Assembly (NCBI RefSeq): GCF_000715075.1
Contig: NC_134102.1
Span: forward strand, 47,253,348 to 47,317,347
Direction of reading: 5' to 3'
Length of the DNA: 64,000 nt
Source of the DNA: Nicotiana tabacum
Lineage: Eukaryota > Streptophyta > Magnoliopsida > Solanales > Solanaceae
Of this stretch, positions 1 to 10,773 are shown in pieces. Position 1 is the first letter of the stretch. Every line of letters starts with the position of its first letter. The notes beneath the pieces were generated by a model that searched no databases, had not been told where the DNA came from, and was given only the letters and a program-made list of their open reading frames with translations. Position numbers and translations under genes: made by a program.

Positions 1-1738
<1,738 letters not shown>

Positions 1739-1756
1739 GCATGCCCCTCTTTGCTT
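1739..1756 (-). other. Polypurine tract of the Ogre/Tat-like element
   Basis: The minus strand reads GCAAAGAGGGGCATGC immediately before the LTR start TGTGAACACC. Position and purine content fit the primer for plus-strand DNA synthesis in an LTR retrotransposon; the final CATGC makes it imperfect. Confidence 0.5.
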
Positions 1757-1959
1757 GGAAACATGAAGAGTTTTCAGGCAAAGAAAATGAACAAGTTGAA
1801 TGATTTTTTACCTCACTATTATTAAAAAACGAAAATAAGGGAAAAGAAGAGGTTGCGACCAAGCCTTGGTTTTAGGCAGCCTACATATCCCGGGTTATAA
1901 GGGAATCAGGTCGCGTATAGTTCAAGTGCAAGAAGAGTGATGGAGTATGCTTAGAGGGA
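1757..1959. other. Ogre/Tat 3' UTR, non-repetitive part with CCTACATATC...GAATCAGGTC motif
   Basis: No coding potential is seen. At about 1879-1922 there is a motif with three conserved blocks, CCTACATATC, GAATCAGGTC and GTATAGTTC. Related copies occur at 15641-15682, 17719-17764 and 18107-18155, all within the same element and all in the same orientation. Confidence 0.55.
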
Positions 1960-3080
1960 GAGTCGTACCCTATGTAGGCAGAAAATAATGTGACCAGGGA
2001 ATGTAGTACCCTATGTTGACAATAAGATGAGGCTCGAGGCACTCATAGGACGATACTAGGGAATGTCGTACCCTATGTTGGCAATAAAATGAGGCTCGTG
2101 GCCCTCTGGGATGCTACTAGGGAATGTCGTACCCTATATTTGCAACAAGAAATGCAACCAGGGGATGTAGTACCCTGCGTTGGCAATAAGATGAGGCTCG
2201 TGGCACTCTGGGATGCTGCTAGGGAATGTCGTGCCCTATGTTGGCAATAAAATGAGGCTCGTGGCGCTCTAAGATGCTACTAGGGAATGTCGTACCCTAT
2301 GTTGGCAATAATATGAGGCTTGTGGCACTCTTGGATGCTACTAGGGAATATCGTACCCTATGTTTGCAATAAGAAATGCAACCAGGGGATATAGTACCCT
2401 GTGTTGGCAATAAGGTGAGGCTCTTAGCACTCTGGGATGCTACTAGGGTTTTTCATACCTATGTTTGTAATAAGAAATGCAACCAGGGAATGTAGTACTC
2501 TGTGTTGGAAATAAGGTGAGGCTCTTGGCTCTCTAAGATTCTACTAGGGAATGGCATACCCTATGTAGGCAGTGAATAATGCAGCCAGAGGATGTAGTAC
2601 CCTGTATTGGCAATAAAATGAGGCTCGTGGCGCTCTGAGATGCTATTAGGGAATGTCGTACCCTATGTTAGCAATAAGAAATGCAACCAGGAGATGTAGT
2701 GCCTTGTGATGGCAATAAGGTGAGGCTCTTGGCTCTCTAAGATACTACTAGGAAATGATGTACCCTATGTAGGCAGAAAGTCATGTAGCCAGGGGATGTA
2801 GTACCCTGTGTTGAAAATAAAATAAGGCTCGTGGCGTTCTGAGATGCTATTAGGGAATGACGTACCCTATGTTAGCAGTAAGTTGAGGCTCTTGGCTGTC
2901 TAAGATTTTACTATGGAATGTTGTACCCTATGTAGGTAGAAAATAATGCGACCAGGGGATGTAGTACCCTGTGTTAAAGATAATATGAGGCTCTTGGCTC
3001 TCTAAGATACTACTAGGGAATGTCGTTCCCTATATTGGCAATAAAATATTACGACCAGGGGAATTAGTACCCTATGTTGA
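1960..3080. repeat. 3' UTR minisatellite, left part (units of about 61 bp and about 41 bp)
   Basis: Degenerate tandem array. One unit type (about 61 bp) runs from CTAGGGAATGTCGTACCCTA through GAGGCTCGTGGC to GGGATGCTA. A second, about 41 bp, contains CAGGGGATGTAGTACCCTG and is inserted between some of the longer units. Each unit carries an AGGG...CCCT hairpin. The array stops at 3080 in the middle of a unit and resumes at 13386 on the far side of E1. Tandem repeats in the hypervariable 3' UTR of Ogre/Tat elements are known as a source of satellites. Confidence 0.85.
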
Positions 3081-5675
3081 TGTAAAGACCTGGCCGGTTG
3101 TTTCGAAAGTTATAGACCTGATTCCCTATTAACTGCTTCCCCCATACCTATTTCTGCTATTGTGACTTACCGGGAGGGTTCGTTTTGGTTTTGGAGTATT
3201 TTGGGACACTTAGTCCCTAAATGGAGGTTTAAGCCTTAGGATTTGGACCGTAGTCAGAACTATATGAAGACGACTCCGGAATGGAGTTCTGTCGGTTCTG
3301 TTAGCTCACTTGGGTATTTTGGACTTAGGGGCGTGTCCGGATAGTGTTTTGGAGGTCAGTAGCTCATTTAGGCTTGAAATGGCGAAAGTCAAAGTTTTGG
3401 AGATTTTGACCGGTAGTGGAATTTTTGATATCGGAGTCGGATCCCTATTGCGGAAGTTGGAGTAGGTCCGTAGGGTTAAATATGACATGTGTGCAAAATT
3501 TGGGGTGAATCGGACATGGTTTGGTTGGTTTCGGCATCGGTTGTCGAATTTGAAAGTTTCAAGTTCTTTAAGTTTGAATAAAAGGATGATAAGTGATTTT
3601 AGCATTGTTTGATATGGTTTGAGGGCTCGACTAAGTTTGTATGGTGTTTTAGGATAGGTTGGTATGTTTGGTTGAGGTCCCAGGGGCCTCGGGTGTGTTT
3701 CGAATGCTTAATAGATTGAGTTTGGGACTTATGCAATTGTTGAAGCTGCTGCACCTGGTGTAATCGCACTTGCGCACTTTGGGCCACATGTGCGGCGCCG
3801 CAGAAGCGGTTTAGGCCATGTTAAGCTGGGGCTGCAAGTGTGGCGATAGATCCGCAGAAGCGGAAGAGTAGCGCAGGTGCGGGCCCAGTCCCCTCTAAGT
3901 GATTTTCGCACCTGCGATGGTATTTCCACAGGTGCGGTGCCGCAGATGCGGTTTTAGTCTTGCAGAAGAGAGATCTCTGGCAGAAAAAGGGCTTAGTGCG
4001 AGGGTTTGATTTCATTCTTCATTTTTGGACTTGAGAGCTCGATATTTGGCGATGTTTCGAGGGTTTTTAGAGGAAGCTTTGGGGTAATAATTCCTAACTC
4101 GTTTTGGGTTGTATTCCATTAATCTATAGTTGTCTTCTCCATTTAATTTCGGATTTGGGGTTGAAAATTTGGGGAAAAGTTCTTAGGCCGAACTTTGGGA
4201 TTTTGATCGAGATTTTGGTATCGGATTTGAGTAATTTTGGTATGAGTGAGCTCATGAGTGAATGGGTGTTCATATTTTATGACTTTTACTGATTCCGAGA
4301 CGTGGGCCCGGGGAGATGTTTTGGGGCGATTTTCTAATTTCTTGCATTAGCCTTGATTTCATTAATTAGATTAATTTCTTATAGTTGTATTTATGGTATG
4401 TAATTAATTTTGGCTAGATTTGGGCCATTCAGAGCCGGATATTCGTGGAAAAGGCATTGTTACCGATTGAGTGAGCTTGGTTCGAGGTAAGTGGCTTGCC
4501 TAACCTTGTGTGGGAAAAATCCCCATAGGATTTGGTGTTGTTAAGATATGTGAGTGCCGTGTACGTGAGGTGACGAGTGCGTACACGGGCTATTTGTGGA
4601 AAAACTTGATTTTTATTACTGAGTAATAGCATGTTTTCATCTTATATGAGTATACTAGCATGTGTAGTTATCCTGTTAGCCTAGAATAGCATGTCTACGT
4701 GTCCTAATTGCCTATTTAAACTCCTTGCAACATGTATAGTAAATCTCGCTTCCTTCTTGACTTGTACTTAGTCTAAATTATAGGTTTCTTGCTGTAATTG
4801 TTATATTCATTTGTTTGACCTGCATATTTACTTTGGGACTACGGGACGGTATCCCGGGAAATCCCCCCTGCATATTTACTTTTGAGACTACGAGGCGGTT
4901 CCTCGGGAGATCTCCATGTATATTTACTTTTGAGACTATGAGGCGGTTCCTCGGGAGTTCTCCCTGCATATTTTCTTTTGAGACTACGAGGCGGTACCTC
5001 GGGAGATCTCCTTGCGCTTTTATTTTAGGACTACGAGACGGTATCTCGGGAGATACCCTGCTATTATCCCTGTGTTCTACGTTGCTACTTTGCTATGTTC
5101 TCCTTGTTTAAATTTCAGTCTCTTATTATATTGTTATACTCTCCTGCTCATTTATTATATACCAGTAGGGCCTTGACCTGACCTCGTCACTACTCGGCCG
5201 AGGTTAGGCTTGGCACTTACTGGGTACCACTGTGGTGTACTCACGCCCTTTCCTACACATATTTTTCGTGTGCAGATCTATATTCCTTTTACCAGCCTCG
5301 TCCTTAGTTGCAGTCGCTGCTATTTTGAAGAACTTCAAGGTACATCTGCCCGCGCCCGCAGATCCTCGGAGTCCCCCTCTATCTCTTTATGTTGATTCTT
5401 CTCTTTTTTCTATAGACACTGATGTATAGAACAGTTAGAACTGCATAGAAGCTTGTGACTTACGGTGTTCCGGGTCTTGGGAGTGTCATGTATATTTCAA
5501 GAGTTGATTATTGTATATGCCGAGCGGCATCTCAATTGCTTATTATAATATCAGCTGTTGTTAGTTGTTAACTTTTCATGTTTTTCATTTTATTTCCACA
5601 AGTGTTAGGCTTACCTAGTCGTAGAGACTAGGTGCCATCACGACGATTCACGGATGGAGAATTTGGGTCGTGACA
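3081..5675 (+). repeat. E1 5' LTR
   Basis: Starts TGTAAAGACCTGG and ends GGGTCGTGACA. A CpG-rich cluster of GCAGAAGCGG/GCACCTGCG-type dyads lies at about 3750-3995, and a hairpin minisatellite at 4827-5067. The homologous copy is at 10774-13385. The start and end are near-perfect 11-bp inverted repeats once the 3' LTR version of the start (TGTAACGACCT) is used. Confidence 0.95.
4827..5067 (+). repeat. Hairpin minisatellite in E1 5' LTR
   Basis: Five units of about 48 bp. Each contains a short stem around a CGGTA or CGGTT loop followed by GGGAGATCTCC-like sequence. Stems differ between units but mostly stay paired: CGGGA/TCCCG at 4841-4855, CGAGG/CCTCG at 4891-4905, an imperfect TGAGG/CCTCG at about 4939, CGAGG/CCTCG at about 4987 and CGAGA/TCTCG at about 5033. 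Confidence 0.9.
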
Positions 5676-5678
5676 AGT

Positions 5679-5690
5679 TGGTATCAGAGC
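5679..5690 (+). other. E1 primer-binding site (initiator-Met tRNA)
   Basis: TGGTATCAGAGC, complementary to the 3' end of plant initiator methionine tRNA, lies three bases after the 5' LTR end. Confidence 0.95.
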
Positions 5691-5860
5691 TCTTAGTTCA
5701 TAGGTGTCATACTTATCACGGATCGGTATAGAGACATCTGTACTTATCTTCGGGAGGCTATGGAACTGTTAGGACAAAATTATGCTTCTTTGATTCCTTG
5801 TCGTGCGAAATTTGTTGGCATAAAAAATTCTAAACTTCTGTAATCTATTCTTTCTCACAG

Positions 5861-7140
5861 ATGGTGAGGACCCATACCGGAGGATATGATAACCCGGCAC
5901 TCGCGCCTCCTGTTAGAGCCGCCAGAGTCCGGGACCGGGGTAGAGGACGACCACGCGGTGCAGCTAGAGCACCCGCACGAGCTGCGACAGAGGAGCCCCC
6001 AGCAGCTCCAGCTAGAGGGCAGGCACCAGAGGTTCCTATTGCTGCATCAGCCCTCCAGGAGACTCTAGCCCAGTTCATGAGCATGTTCAGCACCTTAGCT
6101 CAGGCTGGATTGATTCCATTAGCTCCAGCCGCATCTCAGGCTAGGGGAGGGGCACAGACTCCTACAGCCCGCACTCCTAAGCAGAGGGTCCCGGTTGATC
6201 AGGCCCGAGAGTTCATTCCTATGCCGCCGGTAGCCCCGGTTTAGCATGAGACTAGGACAGCCGCTTCTGAGGCAGAGCAGCTTAGACTTGAGAGGTACAA
6301 GAAGTACCACCCACCTACCTTCAGCGGATTGGCTACAGATGATGCTCAGGGTTTTCTGGAGGAGTGTCATCGTATTCTCCGTACTATGGGTGTAGCGGAG
6401 ACGAGTGGGGTTTCTTTTACCACTTTCTAGCTTAGAGGAGCAGTCTATCAGTGGTAGTGTGTTTATGAGTTGAGTAGTCCGGATGAGGCAGCTTCACTTA
6501 CATGGACTCAGTTCTTGGACATAGTTTTGAGAGAGTATGTCCCTCAGAGCCTCAGGGACTCATGGCACACGGAGTTTGAGCAGTTGCGCTAGGGTGCTAC
6601 GACTGTGTCAGATTATGCAGTCCGCTTCAGTGATTTGGCCCGACATGCACCGGACTTGGTTGCCACAGTTCGAGAGAGGGTTTGACGGTTTATTGAGGGA
6701 CTCCACCCCAGTATCCGGATTAGTATGGCCAGGGAGTTGGAGATGGATATCCCTTATCAGCAGGTTGTGATTATTGCAGGAGATTGGAGGGCATGCTTGC
6801 TCGGGATCGAGAGGAGAGAGAGGCCAAGAGGTCTCGAGAGACTGGTTCTTATTCTGGAGCTCGTGCCCCAGTAGCTCGCCATGGTAGGGGTCGTGTGAGT
6901 CGCCCCGTTCATTCAGCTCTTCCATCCGCTAGTGGTGTTCCATCCCCTTCTAGGCCCTAGGAGCCTTATTATGCATCGCCAGTATCAGTGTGCCTCCTGC
7001 TCGGGGTGCTTTTAGTGGCCAGTCCAGCAGACCTGGCCCGAGTCAGTCGCAACAGCCACGCCCTCTAAGGGGTTGTTTTGAGTGTGGCGACACCCCCATA
7101 TGGTAAGGGATTGCCCCAGACTTAGGAGGGTTGCACCTAC
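5861..7140 (+). pseudogene. E1 gag, broken
   Basis: The start ATG at 5861 lies 170 bp after the primer site and opens a 127-residue frame (5861-6244) with a basic, Arg/Gly-rich N-terminus and a Pro/Ala-rich linker. It ends at TAG 6242-6244. The retrotransposon-gag capsid region continues in the same frame (recognisable around FEQLR and DYAVRFSDLARHAPDL) but carries further stops: TAG near 6428, 6453 and 6590, and TGA near 6687. A frameshift follows near 6770. A zinc knuckle begins with CFECG at about 7074 and ends with HMVRDC, but a frameshift splits it. The product would have formed the particle and bound RNA; no intact protein can be made. Confidence 0.85.
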
Positions 7141-7609
7141 ACAGACTTCTCAGCCACCACATGCTCCACTAGGTCCTCAATCCATGATTCTAGCACCAGC
7201 TACTGCCTCACCTGCTCAGCCAGTTCGAGGTGGAGGTCGGGGAGGTCGAGGTCGCCCTAGAGGGAGAGGCCAGGCCAAGTACTATGCTCTTCCGACTCGT
7301 ACAGAGGCAGTTGCTTCCGACTTTGTCATTACAGGTATTGTTCCGGTCTGTCATAGAGATGTGTCGGTATTATTTGACCTAGGATCTACGTATTCATATG
7401 TGTCCTCTTATTTTTCCCCACATTTGGGAGTATCTCGGGATTCTTTGAGTTCTCCTATTTCTATGTCTACTCCTGTGGGAGATTCTATTATTGTGGACCG
7501 TGTTTATCAGTCGCGTTTGATTGCTCTTAGTGGTTTTGAGACCAGAGTTAATTTATTATTACTCAGCATGGTAGACTTTGATGTTATCTTGGGCATGGAC
7601 TGGTTGTAG
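7082..7609 (+). pseudogene. E1 gag C-terminus and aspartic protease fragment
   Basis: Open 175-residue stretch. It starts inside the zinc knuckle (HMVRDCPRLRR), passes an Arg/Gly-rich linker, then enters a retropepsin-like domain with VLFDLGSTYSYVSS, where the usual D-S/T-G signature appears as DLGST, and ends with VDFDVILGMDWL. It terminates at TAG 7607-7609; the RT segment follows in the same frame. The protease would cut the polyprotein into mature parts. The methionine at its start is a frame artefact and not the original start. Confidence 0.85.
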
Positions 7610-7741
7610 CCCCATTATGCTATTCTTGATTATCACGCTAAGACCGTGATGCTGGCTATGCCAGGTTTACCATGATTAGAGTGGAGAAGTACCTTAGAGT
7701 ATACTCCCAGCTGAGTTATTTTATTTCTTAAAGCTCAACGA

Positions 7742-8749
7742 ATGGTTGAGAAGAGGTGTGACGCGTATCTAGCTTATGTGAGAGATGTCAGTATTGGTAC
7801 CCCTACAGCTGAGTCAGTTCCAGTAGTGAGGGACTATCCGGATGTGTTTCCAGCTGATCTTCCGGGCATGCCGCCCGACAGAGATATTGATTTTGGCATT
7901 GATCTGTTACCGGGCACTCAACCCATCTTTATTCCTCCATATCGTATGGCTCCTCCTGAATTGAAGGAGTTGAAGGAGCAGTTACAAGAGTTGCTTGATA
8001 AGGGCTTCATTTGGCCCAGTGTGTCACCTTGGGGTGCTCTTGTCTTGTTTGTGAAGAAAAAGGATGGTTCTATGCGTATGTGTATTGATTTTTGCCAGCT
8101 GAACAAAGTTACAGTGAAGAACATGTATCCATTGTCTCGTATTGATGACTTATTTGATCAGTTACAGGGTGCCAAAGTATTATCCAAGATTGACTTATGT
8201 TCAGGCTATCATCAGTTAAAGATTCGGGAGCCAAATATTTTGAAGACTGCTTTCAAGACCCAATATGGTCACTATGAGTTTCTTGTTATGTCCTTTGGGC
8301 TGACCAATGACCCAGCAGCCTTTATGCATTTGATGCACAGTGTGTTACGACCTTATCTTGACTCCTTCATCATTGTGTTTATTGACGACATTCTGGTCTA
8401 CTCTTGGACTCGGGAGGATCACGAGCAGTACCTGAGGACTGTGCTTCAGACTTTGAGAGAAAAGAAGTTGTATGCGAAATTTTCTAAGTGTGAGTTTTCG
8501 CTAGACTCAGTGGCATTTTTGGGCCATGTAGTATTGAGTGATGGGATCAAGGTCGATCCGAAGAAGGTGGAAGTAGTGCAGAGTTGCCCTAGACCGTCAT
8601 CGGCTACGGAGATCCGTAGTTTTCTTAGGTTGGCAGGGTATTACCGTCGGTTTGTTGAGGGTTTTTCTTCTATCGCATCACCTATGACCAGGCTGACCCA
8701 GAAGGGTGCTCCATTCAGGTGGACAGAAGAGTGTGAGAAGAGCTTTTAG
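7742..8749 (+). pseudogene. E1 reverse transcriptase, longest open segment
   Basis: A 335-residue open stretch covering the protease-RT linker and nearly all of RT. It contains the [12 protein letters not shown] region typical of gypsy elements, [25 protein letters not shown] and the catalytic FIDDILVYS, with the FIDD codons at 8378-8389 (residues 213-216). The C-terminal part ([14 protein letters not shown]) is the thumb/connection region. The stretch ends at TAG 8747-8749, where relatives E3 and E4 have Gln, so a CAG-to-TAG change is likely. As part of a broken polyprotein it is not expected to be active. Confidence 0.93.
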
Positions 8750-9405
8750 AAGCTCAAGACAGCTTTGACTACAGCCCCAATTTTGGTATTGCCTACAGAT
8801 TCAGGGTCTTACACTGTATATTGTGATGCGTCGCAGATTGGTCTTGGCGTGGTGTTAATGCAGGATAGTAGGTGATTGCCTACGCGTCCTGATAACTGAA
8901 GGTGCATGAGAAGAACTATCCTATCCACGACCTTGAGTTACCAGCTATTGTTCATGCCCTGAATATTTGGCGTCACTATTTGTACGGTGTTCCTTGTGAG
9001 ATTTACACCGATCATCGGAGTTTGCAGCATTTGTTCAAGCAAAAGAATCTTAACTTGCGTCAGCGGAGGTGGTTGGAGCTACTTAAGGACTATGATATCA
9101 CTATTTTGTACCACCCGGGGAAGGCCAATGGGGTGGCCGATGCTTTGATTCATTGGGCGGAGAGTTTAGCATACCTTCCAGCAGTAGAGAGACCCTTAGC
9201 ATTGGATGTTCAGGCCTTAGCCAGCCAGTTTATGAGATTGGATATTTCTGAGCCGAGTCGAGTGTTGGCTTGTGTGGTCTCTTGGTCTTCTCTTTATGAT
9301 CGTATCAGGGAGCATCAGTATGATGACCGCCACCTGCTTGTCCTTAAGGACATAGTCAGCACGATGATACTAAGGAGGTCACTATTGGGGATGATGGCGT
9401 ATTAA
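8750..9405 (+). pseudogene. E1 RNase H and integrase N-terminus, frameshifted
   Basis: YCDASQIGLGVVL at about 8820-8858 marks the start of RNase H. A one-base deletion near 8872 then shifts the frame, and the next few codons contain TGA and TAA where E3 has Arg and Gln. The open part 8902-9405 has [19 protein letters not shown] and [11 protein letters not shown], typical of gypsy RNase H, followed by [10 protein letters not shown]. Near 9355 another single-base shift moves the frame onward to the integrase. Confidence 0.88.
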
Positions 9406-10214
9406 GGATGCAGGGCAGGCTATGTGTGCCTTATGTAGATGGTTTGCATGAGTTGATTCTTCAGGAGGCTCATAGTTCGCGGTACTCCATTCATTCGGGT
9501 GCCGCGAAGATGTATCAGGACTTGAGGCAACATTACTGGTAGAGGAGAATGAAGAAGGACATAGTTGAGTATGTGGCTCGGTGCCTAAATTTCCAACAGG
9601 TGAAGTATGAGCATCAGCGGCCAAGTGGGTTGCTTCAGAAGTTAGAGATTCCAGAGTGGAAATGGGAGCGGATCACTATGTATTTCGTTGTTGGACTCCC
9701 ATGGACTCAGCGGAGGTTTGATGTAGTTTGTGTGATTATGGATAGGCTGACCAAGTCAGCTCATTTCATTACTGTGATGACTACTTATTCTTCCGAGCAG
9801 ATGGCTCAAATTTACATCCGCGAGATCGTTAGGCTTCATGGCGTACCGGTATCTATCATCTCTGACCGGGTTACGTAGTTTACATCACGGTTCTAGAGGG
9901 CTGTAAAATAGGAGTTGGGTACTCTGGTTGAGTTGAGCATAACATTTCACCCTCAGATGGACGGACAGTCCGAGAGCACTATTCATATATTAGAGGATAT
10001 GCTCCGTGCGTGTGTGATGGAGTTTGGAGGTTCGTGGGATCAGTTCTTGCCACTTGCGGAGTTTGCCTACAACAGCAGTTATCAGTCGATCATTCAGATG
10101 GCACCGTATGAGGCTCTGTATGGTAGGCGGTGTCGGTCCTCAGTGGGTTGGTTTGAGCCAGGCAAGGCTAGATTATTGGGTACGGACTTGGTTCAAGATG
10201 CCTGGATAAGGTGA
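9406..10214 (+). pseudogene. E1 integrase core, broken
   Basis: The N-terminal zinc-binding region is recognisable (RCLNFQQVKYEH), but the second metal-binding Cys is Phe here. The first catalytic Asp, in the MDFVVGLP motif of E3, is Tyr here (MYFVVGLPW). In-frame TAGs lie at 9540-9542, 9876-9878, 9894-9896 and 9909-9911; comparison with E3 and E4 suggests ancestral Trp, Gln, Trp and Gln. The core continues as FHPQMDGQSES and MAPYEALYGRRCRS. A one-base deletion near 10203 ends the frame at 10212-10214. Confidence 0.88.
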
Positions 10215-10762
10215 AGGTGATTCATGATCGATTTCGCATAGCCCAGTCCAGACAGAAGAGTTATGCGGATCGGAAGGTTCGCGATGTTGCCTTCATGGTT
10301 GGAGATCGGGTCTTGCTCCAGGTTTTGCCTATGAAGGACGTTATGAGGTTCAGGAAGAAGGGCAAGCTGAGCCCAAGGTTCATTGGTCCCTTTGAGGTAT
10401 TGCGGTTTGTTGGGGAGGTTGCTTATGAGCATGCCTTGCCTCCCAGTCTAGCAGGAGTCCATCCAGTATTCCATGTTTCTATGCTCCGGAAGTATCACGT
10501 CGATCCGGCTCATGTGTTGGATTTCAGCTCAGTCCAGTTGGACAAGGATCTATCTTATGTCGAGGAGCAAGTGGCTATTTTGGACAGGCATGTTCGAAAG
10601 CTGAGGTCAAAGAACATTACCTCCGTGAAGGTTCAGTGGAGGGCTCAGCCGGTCAAGGAGGCGACTTGGGAGACCGAGCATGTTATGCACAACCGTTATT
10701 CTCATCTTTTCACCACTTCAGGTATGTCTTTATGCTCGTTCGAGGACGAACAATTATTTTAA
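10211..10762 (+). pseudogene. E1 integrase C-terminus with chromodomain
   Basis: A 183-residue open stretch. It contains the GPF(Y/E)-like region (KLSPRFIGPFEVL), the HPVFHVSMLRKY segment and a C-terminal chromodomain (VAILDRHVRKLRSK, VQWRAQPVKEATWE). Chromodomains in this position define chromoviruses and are thought to steer integration to particular chromatin. It ends at TAA 10760-10762, just before the polypurine tract. Confidence 0.92.
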
Positions 10763-10773
10763 GAGGGGAAGGA
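10761..10773 (+). other. E1 polypurine tract
   Basis: AAGAGGGGAAGGA directly precedes the 3' LTR start TGTAACGACC. Confidence 0.92.

Noticed and set aside
1960..3080. Regular repeats, possible CRISPR-like array
   Set aside because: Units are degenerate and directly tandem, without unique spacers, in a plant retrotransposon UTR.
3729..4015. Short antisense frames in the E1 LTR
   Set aside because: Reading of the CpG dyad cluster; the same frames recur in the 3' LTR at 11380-11712 with changes typical of neutral drift.
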